Of a stretch of 64,000 bases of DNA, positions 24,087 through 36,892 are shown piece by piece. The notes below the pieces were generated by a model. The model saw only the letters and a list, made by a program, of their open reading frames with translations. It did not search any database and was not told the DNA's origin. Made by a program: the position numbers and the translations under genes. The stretch is from Platycnemis pennipes (lineage: Eukaryota > Arthropoda > Insecta > Odonata > Platycnemididae), in assembly GCA_933228895.1 (NCBI GenBank), contig OW121857.1:2294001-2358000 (forward strand), read 5' to 3'. The stretch's first letter is position 1, and every line of letters begins with the position of its first letter.

Positions 24087-25293
24087 CATTTGCTCTATTT
24101 CAAATATTATCATTTAAATTCTCAAAAAATCTGAAAGATTGAAGTGATAAGGACGTTATTCCGCTCAATTCAGTGGAAACTAATGACCTTCGTGATTATT
24201 CATGCTTGGAAGATATAATGCTCCAATAAATGTGTATGGTTACGTGATTTAAAATGATTTCTACATTCAACGGTAGCCGGCGGCATGAAATATCACGGTC
24301 CCACCCTGCCACGTGTCACTGACGGTTGATTAGGCCTTGGAGTGTTTATGTTAAGCTAACTCCGTATTTTTAATTGCAAACATGAAATGATGAGCTACTA
24401 GAGAAGAATAGAAGTACTGAACGCTGTATGAAGAAAGGCTTCCTTATCATTTTGCTTCCCACAAGATTACTTCCTATATTTTGGCCTAACTTATGTTTCA
24501 GTCGTTTTTTCGGTGATAGAATTGAAATGATCGAGAAAGTGCCCCAACGACCTCGTGCGCCTCGCGATTGATGATTAGTGAAATAGGTTAGTAATGATCC
24601 TTTAATGGCAATTTTGAGTTGCATCAGTCATTGATAGTGCTTCAATGGAGCACACTTACTGAAGCTGCTTTCGGTGGCAGATTCATGTTCCCGAGATATC
24701 GTTTTCGAATCTGCATTCATAATGTGAAACTCAGATTGCAGGAATCTCTCGTTTTATTCGGCCCGCTTGCGTGGTCTGCATTCGTTTCCGCTTAAATTGA
24801 CCTCATTTAGAACTCCAGCCACTTCATGTGCTGCGAGTCTCGGCATACATCTGGGCCATGTATGAGTGCCCTGTGGTATCGAGTGGTACATCGAGGTTTC
24901 CAGACATGTGTCTGACTCCCTCTATGTCGTGTACACGCCACTACATCCCCATTCATAAAGGGTTCGCCTCCCAGTGCGGCTGCGTAATTAAAGCGGCATT
25001 TGTGGATTAGCTTCTCTGTTTTCAAAGCGGTAGAAATTAGAGGTAGGGATTTCTTTTGTACTTTACAAATTGATTCTTCGCTTTAAAAACCAAGTGTTTG
25101 CTCTGAAGTGTTATGGTAGAGAATTATCTCTTTTTGTTAATAGTTACTCTTTACTAGGTATGCAATTTTTGATATAAATGTTAAAATAAGTTTGTGGTGA
25201 AAATTAGAAATAAAATAAATTAAAATTCGTTGGCGTTCCGATAACAAGTACTCATAGCATTTAATTGCAGGTATATTAATTACAAATACTACC
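24087..25293. other. AT-rich non-coding stretch
   Basis: Only short unrelated frames on both strands, with no motif, exon or paired repeat recognised. Confidence 0.5.
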
Positions 25294-25297
25294 TTAA

Positions 25298-26351
25298 GGT
25301 GGCTGGTTCGGTAATCGTGAGTCGTTGAGAACTAGTGCTCATATAATTTCAATGGCACTAAAAAATTGCTTGGAGGTGATTAAATTACACGACATTTTAA
25401 CCGGATGCCTCAAATTCTCAAGTCATATTGAAACATTGCCCTTTTTAATTTAATTATTGACATGAAACATAACATAAAACTTGACTTGATTCGGTTTCTG
25501 GCAACCTGAACGTTGTCACTCTGTGCATATCCTTTGACCTTGGAGATGTTGGTTTTGATTTATGGATTGAAAAAGTATATAATTTTGTGCTATGGGTATT
25601 CGCATACTTTTTAGTGACGAAATAATTGTGATAAAACGCTTAAACATTTATAACATTTGTTTAAACCATTTATTTAATCTCTCTTTTTTACTCGGCAACA
25701 ACGCACATTCTGAAATTCGGCACTGCTGTTGTGTAGGCAATTGTTTCTGTGTTTCAGCGGTCGTAACGGTAGGTGTCGTATTCGTCTATTCTCAAGAACC
25801 ATAGATTAAAGCACGAATATAACATTTTGTACAAGTAGCCTCCTTGAATTAAAGAAGAGAATTCTTCTTTCATCTATGTCGAGAATTCTGTCAAGGGGAC
25901 TACATTGTAATATTCGCGGACTTTGTGGTGTGATTTGTTGTGGTTTCTCGCGCGTTCGCTTTCCCTCGTCTGATTCCACGTTGCCAAATGCACCTCAAAA
26001 CTTCGCCCGCGATATTTGAAAATTTAAGGAATATTTTATTTCTTTCATATATACGGAGGAAATAAGTCGATAACACTGGATGATTTTCTCAGAATAGAAA
26101 TTGTTGGCTAATATCCACATCATTTCGGTTTTTGGAGAAAATCTTTGTGGTAGAAACGTAAATAATACATAATTGACCCTTAAGAAGCGGGGTGCGCCAT
26201 AAGGCTCCATGTTAAAAAAACCTTAAATATCTCAAAAACTACACCGAAAACCCCAAAAAATTTTCTCATAGAATTTTAGAGCATAATTAAAGGAACAAAT
26301 ACTGCAATTATGAACAAAATCTATATACCTGTAAATTTCGACCCAGCCACC
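25298..26351. mobile_element. TTAA-flanked TIR element, non-autonomous
   Basis: The tetranucleotide TTAA stands at both edges (25294-25297 and 26352-26355). The ends are inverted repeats beginning GGTGGCTGG, then a variable base and TCG (25298-25310 and 26339-26351). A TTAA target duplication is the mark of the piggyBac superfamily. The 1,054-bp interior has no transposase-like frame, only short AT-rich open frames, so this would be a MITE-like derivative. Assignment to piggyBac rests on the TTAA target alone. Confidence 0.55.
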
Positions 26352-26355
26352 TTAA

Positions 26356-27279
26356 GAAATATCTAATGAAAATGAGCCACGGAAGAAAGTAAGATAAGGC
26401 ACACAAAAGTAGCTTGGCTCAACAAAGAAACAATAAGATATTGGATTGAAAGTGTGGGACAGTTTTGGAAGCATGTAGCTAATGGGACAAAGGTGAGCGT
26501 AAGAGTAAATGGCCTGAGTGATAGGTTTATCTTATTCCACAGACATTTATCTTTGATTGAGAGCTTTAGACTATTAGAAAGAACGAAAGTAGAAGGAAAA
26601 GACTGATGAGGGGCCTGATACTAAACACGGCTCTATACGTTAACGTTACTCGACGGTGGGGCGTCTGGAAATATCGGTGGAACATGCCTCTCATGAAAAG
26701 AAGGATGGTACAGGAATTATGCTGGTGGTGTGCAGTTGGCCAAAACTTGAACCCAATGAATGAACTCCTGTTTGACATCATACTTCCGTTGGTTTCGTAT
26801 ATTAAGAGGAATCCTGAAATTAGCAGTTTCATTCTTGTATTTTTAGTTCCTTGGAACGTTAGGCATCAAGATGTTACTTATCTGTTTTAATGGATCATTA
26901 TTGCTGTTTTGGGACTTTTTTCAAGATGATAATTATTCATTATCTGCGTCATAATGAAGGAAAATTGACATTTTATGTGTAAGAAGGTCCTTGAACGGAG
27001 CTGATGAAGTGAATCATTACATTTCTTCAGCAAGTAAAAATGTTAGGATAATATAAATTGGTTTTATTAGTCTATAAACAACTTTCAACTTGAGGAGGTG
27101 AAAGAGTTCTCTTTCCAGGGAAGCCATGTAACCAACGGTGGATGCAGCAGGGCAAGCTTTCTTAAGAACTTTACTTAATTTATGTCCATTTTCAATGAAT
27201 ATGTGAATGAGTATTGAATCGCGCGAATAATGAATATTTGAATCGCACCAGACCTCCTATTGCATGTTTTTACTGAATA
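26356..27279. other. Non-coding stretch
   Basis: A plus-strand frame (26606-26890, 94 codons) and its antisense shadow are open, but I recognise nothing in them. Confidence 0.45.
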
Positions 27280-27710
27280 TATTTGGACCATGGAAAAATC
27301 AAGAATGAAGTAGTCAGTACCCTAACAATGAGGGCATCCTACCAAAAGAAAAATCCACTTGCAGCTGAAAATACAAGCATAGAAGTAAGGAAAAAAGTCA
27401 TCAGAACGTACATAGAACGGAAGAAGAGTGGGAGAAATGATAACTCTTCTGAATACCATAAGAAGGACAACGAAATCGGCTGCATTATGAGACATTATGA
27501 TGTAGCCGATTATGACATTATGATGTCTGATGAAGACTATCATTGAATGACAATTGCACGACAAGAACGGCACAGAGGGGCCTCGTATGAGATGCATAGA
27601 GCAAGTGATGAAGGATCTAAATGAGAAGAAATACGTAAACATGAAGCTAATAGAAGAATTCAGCGGAGAGCTGCGTCATACCAAATACAGGATTGTTGGC
27701 TAATGATGGA
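27280..27710 (+). mobile_element. Decayed RTE-type retrotransposon 3' relic
   Basis: The first 45 codons contain AENTSIEVRKKVIRTYIER, which matches the region behind the RTE reverse transcriptase, and a later frame carries RMRCIEQVMKDLNEKKYVNM, the tail block seen at 890-1233 and 23418-23606. Between them an expanded CATTATGA repeat near 27482-27525 and frameshifts disturb the reading. The conserved tryptophan-rich middle part is missing, so an internal deletion is likely. Confidence 0.65.
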
Positions 27711-30700
27711 AAACTGTTCAGTATCGCGTTTGCGGTCGAAACATGCTGGTCGTGGTCGATGCTACTTTTCTCTCCAAGATAGGAATCTAGCGCCGTGAAA
27801 TTTCCTCAAATGCTATTGCTCATAAAACGCCCGTTCTTATCCCTTGACTCAATCTTGCCTTGAAGCGGCGCCCTCTATTTCCACACCCATCGTGATTACG
27901 CACGAAACTGCACATTTCCGAAACCTACCTTCCGAAGAGTAAAACAGAAGACGATTTGCGACGTGAACCCGTCCATAACTCTCCGTGAATGGTTCGGGAT
28001 CCTATTTCGGGTGGTGGGTGTTGATTTTAACCTTAAATTTTCGCTGGTCTTCTTGCGGTTGAACGCTGCTTTTTCTGTTTTTCTTTGCCGCTGGGGACCC
28101 TTTGTTTAGACCCTCTGCGCGAGGCTCCGACCCCTATCCAGCGGGCCTGGGCGATTCATAGCCCCTGTGGTGTGACGGCCGCTCGTAAAGCGGAATGCAC
28201 ACGCCCCTCATTTGCGTGATCGACGACGCATTCCTCTCCGAGAGACTCCCCGGGGCATTTGACCTGGCATTTGACGTCCCCATATCTCCTCGGGGCATTT
28301 GACCGGGCGTTTGACGTCCCGTAAGGGGTCGACCTCTCTCCCTACCCCACATTCCCTGCTAATCCGTCTCCCAGAACCACGAGGTGAGGTTTGCTGCTTT
28401 CAAAGGAGAGATAGATCTGAAGAGCGGTTTCCCTTCGAGAGGCTCAGATTAATAAGGCTCTTTATAAGCGATATATTGCTTAGCCGTGCCGAAATCAATG
28501 ATGACAACCACGTAGGCGTTTAGCATGGAAACCAATGAAATAAAATTGTATAATAATACTATTATTTCTTTTGATTGTTAATTTAAACATTTGAGTGAGA
28601 GATAAGGTGGATGCTTTTGTACGGTGAAGAGTATGGCACCTGTTTATTTAAATGATTTAAATTAATTGCATTGCACATTTTATCCAATAATATCTTTGCT
28701 TTAGTTTTTAAATTGCTGTAATGATGTGCTGTATATAAAAAAATGTAGCGCAAGAAAATTAGTTTTAAAGCCTGTCTGGATGAATCTTTCAAATGATGTT
28801 ATCACGGTTTACATGTCCGTTGCATTCCTGTGAAACATTCTCAATCACGTTGCATGGCGTTGCACACTGCTATGTTCTTTGAAGTTATTTTGCTTGCGTG
28901 CTTACTGGTGACTAATATCATTGTGAGTTCTCGGGAGCTCATTTAGAGTGAGTTGTGGCCCGACTTCAATTGATGTGAACTCGAGTTCGCATGAAACAGC
29001 TGTCAAGCCACGCTATCAATTCCGCGTTGGGGCTGCCTGTTTCATGCTTGATGTCGTAAGTGTGTTTAAATGGGCAACACATGCCAAATGTACCGTTTAT
29101 GAAGTGCAAGGTACAGAGCTACTTTCAAGATTTTCCTAATTTCAGTGTTTTTGTAACTTCGCCGCTGCCTTTGGAGAAAAATATTCAGTTTATATTTCAG
29201 GTAACTCTCATCTAGGGGTTGAGTCTATTTTTTGGGCCCCAAAAAGTACGAGAGTTGTAAAAAAATCTCACTGAACTATATTCATCCCCAGCTTTGAATT
29301 TTTTCCCTCAATTATCTCATTTATTTTCCTTAAGATTTGTCTCCGAGTCAATCTCTCTCACTCACAATCACTCTTATGCTCTGGCTGATTGCTTCTCTGC
29401 CACTCGTGAACCTATCAATATTTATTTATACCTCTACTACTTTTAGCCTCAATCGATGTCCTAGGTATCACTTATCTTTTACCAGTTGTGTAAAAATGTT
29501 CCCGAGTAATTAAATGAATATAGTTCACCACATTATTTCGCAATGCTTACATATTCTTTTGGTAGTGTAATGTACCGAACGTCTTATTTGAATCAATAAA
29601 ATATGCCAGTAATAATGCATTTGCACACGGTATTCCCTTTTTATGTTTTCAATCAATCCTAAGCACTTTGCAGCATCTTTAATAACATTCTCATCGTCAC
29701 ATTATCTCGTAAGAAGGCCACTCCAATTGAGTCTGTGGCCTCTTTTCGCGGTGGTTTCTCTGATAAACAGACGCTGTCCTGTCATCTCACGCTCCAATAC
29801 ATCGACCTACCTGGCATGTGAGAAGCTTTCACGAAAACCTTTCATTGTTACCTACAATGCAGCTCAAGGGGTCACAGCTATAATGCTAGACCAGGCCACC
29901 GCAATAAGGACGAAATTCATAGGAATAGCATCATTTTGTAATTATGCTACATCAATCAAGACACTTAGCGTTATAGTAATCAAGAGTACCATAAGATATT
30001 GAGTAAATTTTGTCACTTGCTATAATTAATGAAATACATTAAACGAAATGAAACTATTAAACAAAAGATTAGCTCTAAATCTTCATGGAAAGCATATTTG
30101 ATTGAAAATTATTTCAGAATTCGTCCCTCTTTCATGTAGTGGACATAATAATTTATCAGTTAAATAAAACACTTTTTGCATATTTTCCTAAAATATTTTT
30201 AAAAATATTTGGCACAAGCTAACACGCTGACGAAGTTCTTCTTACTTTCCACGACAACAGGCGTTTGGTAAAAGGTGTTTCCACTTGGAAGTAATAAAGT
30301 TTAGGGATTTTTACGTGATTCTATAATTCCACGACACTTTGCCGTTCGTCTCAGACTTTATGATAGAGGTCAGAGGAGATAACCCGGTAGCCTTTTCTTA
30401 GCCGTTTCTACTACTTAGTGCCTACTTTAAGTTCACTATTGTGTCGTTTCTGTCATTCTTCACACCACATATATTATTGTACGAAAAAATAATATCTTTG
30501 GCTCTTCTTTTATGCCTATTGTCATCGGTTTCATAGTTCTTTCCTTTGGTAGAAATAAAACTTAATTTTTGAATTCCAAATTCCCAGTTCGTTGCGATTT
30601 TTTTTAATAAATCCCTAAAACTTCCTTTTTTACTTTAGAGCATGGAAAGTTTTAGGTTGACGAAATATGAACGCATGAATGGACATTGATAGCAGTTGGT

Positions 30701-30924
30701 TAAAACAATAAATTAGAATATACCAAAAGTTAATGAAAATACAATTCTTCATTTCTGTGTATGGTTAGTCCCAATCTGCGATCGTCTCTTGTGTGAACAA
30801 TGTAAATATTTTACACTCTAATCAGTTTCCATGCGGCAATTTTTATTCCAAGGAAAATAAGGACCGAAATTCCTCAGATTCACTCCAGCTCCTCTGCATG
30901 CTTATCCAGCTACTATTCGAGCAC
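27711..30924. other. Non-coding stretch with a GC-richer part
   Basis: About 28080-28340 is GC-richer and contains the tandem repeat at 28251-28320. Open frames at 28948-29139 and 29643-30002 have no recognised domain; the first ends close to a GTAAGT donor at 29057 but has no convincing acceptor. No gene is supported. Confidence 0.45.
28251..28320 (+). repeat. Two-copy tandem repeat, 40-bp period
   Basis: CGGGGCATTTGACC begins units at 28251 and 28291, each continuing through a GGCRTTTGACGTCCC segment. The two units differ at three positions. Confidence 0.8.
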
Positions 30925-30974
30925 GTGTTTCCTTCACATGTCGCTAATTGTGTTTCCTTCACATGTCGCTAATT
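30925..30974 (+). repeat. Perfect 25-bp tandem duplication
   Basis: The unit at 30925-30949 (starting GTGTTTCCTTCACATG) is repeated without change at 30950-30974. Identity suggests a recent slippage or repair event. Confidence 0.9.
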
Positions 30975-32893
30975 ATAAATAATGACGCTAATTAACGCCA
31001 AAGACATATTAATATGATATACAATAATATTTCATGCAATTCGAAAATCACTGTGACAGAAACTAGACACTGGTGGTGTAAAGCCGATGAATAGAAGCTT
31101 TGGACGCGTGGACGTCTCAATTTGATGTGAGATGGACGTAAGTACTCTGCCCAAGAGTTTTTTGTGTCCAGAAAGACAGACATTGGACTTTCCCCATCCC
31201 TCACTCTTCAAGTAGATGCTTCAGGATCATTTTAAGGAGGTTCCATCTAGACTCCGCGATTCAAAATCCCGTAAAAAAATGTTATTCTATGAAAAAATAC
31301 CAATCCAGAAAAACACCTATATGGAAAATCATCAATAGAATAATAACGGATGCACAATAATTGTATGAGAATTATATTATATAGCGTGTTGTAGTTGCAT
31401 TCTATTTTTTACAAGCTCTTTTCACTAATTTTGACTTCGGAAAATTACTGTTGTGTTGTTGCCATGTTTAATTTACAAAGTGAGAATACATTTTCTTCAA
31501 ACATATGACGGGAAGGCTCATTTATTTAATTACCAATCGATAGGTGGGCCAAAAAATGATGTGCCCTGAAGTTTTCATAAAAGTGACATCTACTTCATAA
31601 TTCGGTGGAGCCTCCTGAAGTGGCGATAAGTATATGCGTCGAAATGTGGACTCAGTGGTCAGTGTAAATGAGCTCTGGAAACTAAACGTATTCCTTGAGG
31701 CGACCGAAATTGTGGAGAAAACACCTTCACTCCCATATTTTGGTCTTCATGCCAAGAGAGATCCAATCGACAACGAAGGAAATAGGCGCTAGGGACTAGG
31801 AGTCAGGAAATAAAGGCGGAAGGGGATGTCACGTTACTCCCTGAAAGGCGCGCGGTGGTTGACTCGTCTCCATTTTCCGTGCGTGGACTCAAGTCACGCG
31901 CTACAACTCTGCCCTCTAGGGGAAAGCAGAATAGTAGGACGGACGACCCTGGAGCGTTCGGATAGGTCGCCCCTTTTATACGGCTGTGACGCAACCCGCG
32001 TATACGTCAAAGATGCGCTGGTTTCATCTTCAAGGATACATTGCTTTCAGATGTTAGTCCATTGCCATCACGGAATTAGGAATTAAAAGGGCCTGAAATC
32101 ATGTCTCCGTTTGCGTCGCCGAAAGCAAATTATACCAAAACATTGCAGCAACATAACTCAACTTTAGTCAGCTGTGAAAATTTATTGTAAATCCGTAGCA
32201 AAAACGCGCAAATACGGCAAAAATTACAGTAACTCAACATTTTGTATATTTTACTGACATTGAGCACGATGTTTTGGCAACGTAATGTTGCATAAAACGT
32301 AGAACGTAACGTTTTGGCAACGTCCACCTGTGTAAGCAGGACACTCTTTTGCATATTTATTTTGTTTTCAGTTCTGTTCTAGGCGAAATGGATTAAGTCA
32401 GTGTCTAGCAAGAATTGGTCGATAAAACCTGGTCATAGGGTGTGTGGGAAGCTATTTTTCTGTCGTAAATAGTTCGGGAGAAGTCACTGTATAATATGAG
32501 AGACTATATAATAGTTCATGCCTATTTAATGTGGAGTTCATGCCTGGTTTAATATTGATGCAGCAAAGTATTATCATCGCTACATCAATTATTCACATTG
32601 CTTCTAAAATGATAGGCTCCTTTCAAGACCCTGCACGTGATTCAGTCCATGTCTTAATTAATTTGTTTCATTGAAGGGTACCTGGGTAATACCTTGTGAT
32701 TGTTTGTTAACCGAGAACATAAAACGGGTAAATGACAGTTCCCGATGGATCATTCCCCTTATTTCTCTAAATTTTTAGCAATAACTGTCAGTTTCGAAAT
32801 TTGTCAAAAGTTTTTCATTAAATAGCATGCTGTGCGATAGTGTAGCAGGTGATACAGGATATGAGGAAAGGTGAATTTCGATTGATGCTGCGT
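30975..32893. other. Non-coding stretch
   Basis: A GC-richer patch near 31840-32010 has a TATA-like TTTTATA at about 31975, but no coding exon follows that I can support. Near 32271 and 32310 the sequence GTTTTGGCAACGT occurs twice, with a partly inverted counterpart near 32137, suggesting an old small element with unclear ends. Confidence 0.4.
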
Positions 32894-32907
32894 CAATTTT
32901 CATAGTT

Positions 32908-33098
32908 AAGAAAGATTGCAATTTTTCCCGTCGTATGCTTGTAGTGAGGGTGATCGGGTGCTCCACGGAGTCAATTCTTCCATCTGAGTGATGAAGTGCT
33001 TCACTCGGCCCTGAAGATAGAGAACGACTCTCGTTCTTCGAGACGTTGGCAGCGATGGAAGCGTTGACCCGATGGAGCACCCGAAGAATCTTCACCAC
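32908..33098 (+). mobile_element. Hammerhead-type short retroelement, copy C
   Basis: A 191-bp insertion lies between perfect 14-bp direct repeats (CAATTTTCATAGTT at 32894-32907 and 33099-33112). Imperfect inverted arms of about 31 bp (TCGGGTGCTCC... at 32953-32983 and its inverse at about 33054-33084) enclose a hammerhead-like core on the plus strand. There is no coding capacity. Size, duplication length and layout agree with copies A, B and D, although its outer sequence is different, so it would be a separate subfamily. Confidence 0.7.
33006..33052 (+). ncRNA. Eroded hammerhead ribozyme core
   Basis: CTGAAGA at 33011-33017 is followed by a 7-bp stem II (AGAACGA 33021-33027 with TCGTTCT 33031-33037, loop CTC), then GAGAC (33040-33044) where GAAAC is expected, and GTT (33045-33047). 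Stem I has three pairs next to the core (CC.G at 33008-33010 with GGC at 33048-33050). The A-to-G change in the invariant GAAA box should abolish or strongly lower cleavage. Confidence 0.55.
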
Positions 33099-33271
33099 CA
33101 ATTTTCATAGTTGATTTCTTGCATTTTACTTTACCCAAATAGATTTTTCTGTAGAAAATAGTATATACCTTCTAAACACTGTACTTCTGCTTAAAACGTC
33201 ATTAGGCCTCTGGCAAGAAGCGAATCTCTCTCAAGAACGCCTCTCAGTTAAAGAGCAAGGGCGAGTACGTC

Positions 33272-33612
33272 TGTTGCCCTCTAGTCTTTGAAACTTTCGA
33301 AAAGCGGCAGTAGTGGCGACATCAACTAGTACTAATAGGAGGAGAGAGTGTGAAAAGGCTGATTATCACCATGGCAGCTGCGCAAAATAGGCAAAGAATG
33401 ACTCTGTTGGAACTAATGGAATAAGTAGCCGTATCCGAAAACCAAGAATGCTCCGGCAAAGTATTCTTGCTAATTACGCATTGCTGACGTACAATGAAGC
33501 ATACTTGGGAAAAAATACTTCATATTCGGATAGTCTACGGTAAGGAGCGACGTTAAGCAGCAGTGGCAACTTAAAAAACCACTAGGTAGTGTGAAACACG
33601 ATAGAGGGCAAC
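33272..33612. mobile_element. Small TIR element candidate
   Basis: TGTTGCCCTCTA at 33272-33283 is inverted at 33601-33612, with weaker complementarity continuing inward (TTGAAAC against GTGAAAC-like sequence). The 341-bp length and lack of frames fit a MITE. Target duplications are not clear, so confidence is limited. Confidence 0.35.
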
Positions 33613-35254
33613 ATATATCAAATGTTTAGTTCGGAAGGAAAAGAGCGATTATATGTATATTAACCTTTTCATTGATATGTATATTAATAATTATGCAAAT
33701 ATAATATACTAAGTTAAAAATAGGTACTATATACATTTACAAGTAGCCAACTGCTCCGCCGTCTTTTGTTATTCTCTTCAACAATGCTTCGAAGCCTATA
33801 ACAATGGAAGCGTGCTTCTGTGCTTTGGCTTCGTAGCATGCTTTTATCCCAGAGTGCTTCGCGTTCGGATATACTTCGGGTGTTTCCGACGATACCCCCC
33901 TCCACTTGCAAGCAAGCATTGTAGTATGGTCAGCGCCAAAAGCACACGTTTTGGACAGGGCTGGTGTCTCTTGCACACGAAGAAGGAAGCTCAAATAGGT
34001 GCCAGGTGGCAGTCGAAAAATGGCTAAATAGCACCGTAATGCTTAACTTTTGACTGAAAAATTAATTATTTCTTCATATAACATGTATTTCATATATTTA
34101 TACTTTTAATTTGTCAATGAGTTGGTAATCTGTGAATTGAATTTGCAATTATATGAAAATACAAATAGGTAATAATGAAACTGCTGCTAGATAGCTTCCA
34201 ACGACATTAGGCCTTCATATGTTAGGTACATCTAAAATAATTTTGTATAGCTTAATATTAATTAATTACTTTTAATGAGGTAGGTATTAGTATGAATGAG
34301 ACAGCATGACCTCTATTTCAACTCATTTTTGAGTTTTCTAATATTAACTACTACAACTATTTCCGTTCAAGCCACGGCTTAATTTGGCATGTATACGAAC
34401 GGGTTGATTTTATCTTAAAGATGGTGCTCCCTGTCACCACCCTGTAAAGAGCACACAAGATTCTCCTCCAAGTTCTGTCTTATCATTCACTCCTCATAGC
34501 TCTTTGCCGCAAGTTCATTCAATTCCCTCATTCCCGCGTAATTCCAGTTCTTATGTCATACACTCGTATCTCTTCTCCGATTCGCTCTCCGTGATCCTCT
34601 TGAGAAGTGTGTTTGGCTTCAGGACCCTTCGGGATCTTCGTTATATAACCCGGTCACATTTTTCCTGCTCATATAAAGACAGGCATTCAGTTTATCCCCT
34701 CCCGGGCCTCACTGGAGGGCCCTTCCAGATGAAAGGACCACGGCTCAACTCCGAACGGTCTCTCCTCCTCCCGCGGTCATTCAGGTCACGTTGGGCACAG
34801 AAAAGGCGATAGTAAAAAATGCGGCCTTATTTTTTACTGCCTCTGCTCACTCGCGCTGAGAATTTCGGGAAAAGACGGTCAGCTGCTCCATCCTCCTCCA
34901 ATAGGACGGAGGCCTAAGTCATCCTTCGGTCACCTCGGGTCATTTTGCTTGCTATTTAATTTGAAATCCTTTGAAAGCTAGCCTTTGGGGACTCTTTATC
35001 TGCAGACCATATTAATCGTTTCTCTCCACCCATGCCACCTTTGAATGATTTCGTCCGGTGTCCGTTTTTATTTTTTATGATACACTTTTAACCATTGTCA
35101 CCTTAGACGTTGCTTGAATAATGTCCTCTTTGCACATCGGTGATGAGACAAAACTAAGCTCGATGATTGGAATTTCAAATACTTGAAAAATACTTCCCCA
35201 TTTGCAAAAAGCAATGTTTACAGACTTTCTCTTTCCGGCACAAGCGTCATACAT
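33613..35254. other. Non-coding stretch, one protein-like frame
   Basis: On the minus strand 33737-33994 is open for 85 codons and its composition (rich in A, K, E, G; ending KRITKDGGAVGYL and a stop) looks more protein-like than its neighbours, but it has no ATG start and I recognise no family. It may be a gene or transposon remnant. The rest shows nothing. Confidence 0.3.
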
Positions 35255-35800
35255 CATCTTCAGTCAACAGACTATTTTTGACGCAGCTCTTCACTTCACT
35301 CATCCCATAACCTCTAGGTCCCCTTCGCATTCACTTAGTTCTCCACCACATCTTTAACCACTGATATCATATATCCTCTACGGAGTTTTCCTTTGCCATT
35401 CACTGTTCACTCGACGACTGTCATAACAAGACCATCAAGATAGGGCCGATTCGGTTCTTCTCTCTTTACTCCTGGTCTTCAACAGAATTCTCTTTTCTCC
35501 CACTATTCTCAAGGCTTCATTAGTCACACGGTCTTTCCATTTGACATTCATAATCCTTCTGTAGTACCACATTTCAAATACTTCCTGCCTCTTCTGTGGT
35601 TTTTTCCATGTCTCACTTTCACAGAAAGTGCTCAGATGGATATTCATATTAATTGTTCCTTTACTTTTCCACTTGTATTTTCAATTCTAGAACATGCACT
35701 ATTTACTTCAATGAAGGGATATCTCGATCGCCAGGATTTGTTGATGACAAACTAACACTTGTTCATAAAAGGTCGACCATGTGAAACTCAACTAAGTCTT
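35255..35800 (-). mobile_element. Decayed RTE-type retrotransposon 3' part
   Basis: On the minus strand, CESETWKKPQKRQEVFEMWYYR at the start corresponds to the CETWT..E...L..FEMW block behind the RTE reverse transcriptase. MNVKWKDRVTNEALRIVGEK and ILLKTRSKERR follow, then in other frames a weak tail (about 35300-35435) matching the basic C-terminus of the other copies. Frameshifts and stops show decay. The element's catalytic part is absent. Confidence 0.7.
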
Positions 35801-36519
35801 TTGTTCGTGATATTTCAGTTTCAAGAGAAGGTATAAGTAGTAGTAGTAGTGAATTTATTGCTTTCAACAAACATCAAATATTGAATTACTAATCATAATT
35901 TAAAAAAGATTATGATTATACATGCATTGCTATCGCATTCAATTTTTTTCATTCAAAAGTCCAAGAAGTTAGCAATGAACAAAACTGTCATTAGTATCTG
36001 AATTATTATTGATGTGAGTATAAGTACAGAACAACTAGTAAATTTGTGTGCAAGGAGAAAAAAATCTGGTGGCATATAAGATCTTACGTTATTTGTATCC
36101 AGTATATAAATTACCTTTTTCTACAATTTTCTACATTTTTTATTTTCTTGGGCAACAAATAATAAACTTTGATAAACAAATGATAAACAAATAATGTTTA
36201 TCTTTGGGTTTTGGCGCGAGGGACTCGATTAGTACACCACCACGATCTAAGACACCATCGTGATCTCTGAAAAGACGCATGAAATGTCACATGTTTAAAA
36301 TTATCACAATTTCAATGGTAACGTCCTCAGATCCTTCATGGAAGATTTCTCTTGACCCTCCAAGGGCTACGCAAGGGCCATAGGTTGCCAGGTGTGGGCA
36401 AGCCAATTTGGGACAGGCAAAGTGAGGGAAAGCTAAACGTGCAGATACATAGGTCAATACCTTAGAAATCATTACCAGACCGTAGGGTTGTATTTAGCTT
36501 AATCTATTGAGTTATTTCT
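35801..36519. other. Non-coding stretch
   Basis: Contains a short AGT trinucleotide run near 35834-35850. Nothing else recognised. Confidence 0.5.
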
Positions 36520-36892
36520 AATAAAGTACTTTTTCTGATGACGTTAAATCATCTTGTGAACCCCGAAATACTATTATAGAGTAGATATTGAACACAAAAT
36601 GAGAGACAGTGATTGCCAAACCGACAGATTTAAAATGTCTTTCTTTCCTCGTACAATTAGGAATATGAACAGTTGTAAATATATCCAATACAAGTATATC
36701 AATGGATGGCATAGGAAGTTGATTGTTGGAATAAGGGCTTGGCTTAAGCTAATCCAACTAAAAGCATTGTTTTTGCACGCTTACTTTGTTCTATAAATCT
36801 TTTTAAATTGTTATGTTTTGCCTAGATATAATGCATCCTCTTTAACGCACGTTGGGTGTGAATCCACCCGCTGCCACACACCTTCATGGTGG
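36520..36892 (+). mobile_element. CR1/L2-like family Y, 3' fragment
   Basis: It matches the end of the copy at 56960-58672: DRFKMSFFPRTIRN near 36622-36665, the AATAC.AGTAT...AATGGATGGCAT part, and the 3' hairpin CCGCTGCCACACACCTTCATGGTGG at 36869-36892, where the match stops before the usual GCAGGG and the (GATGTA) tail. It is truncated at both ends. Confidence 0.7.
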
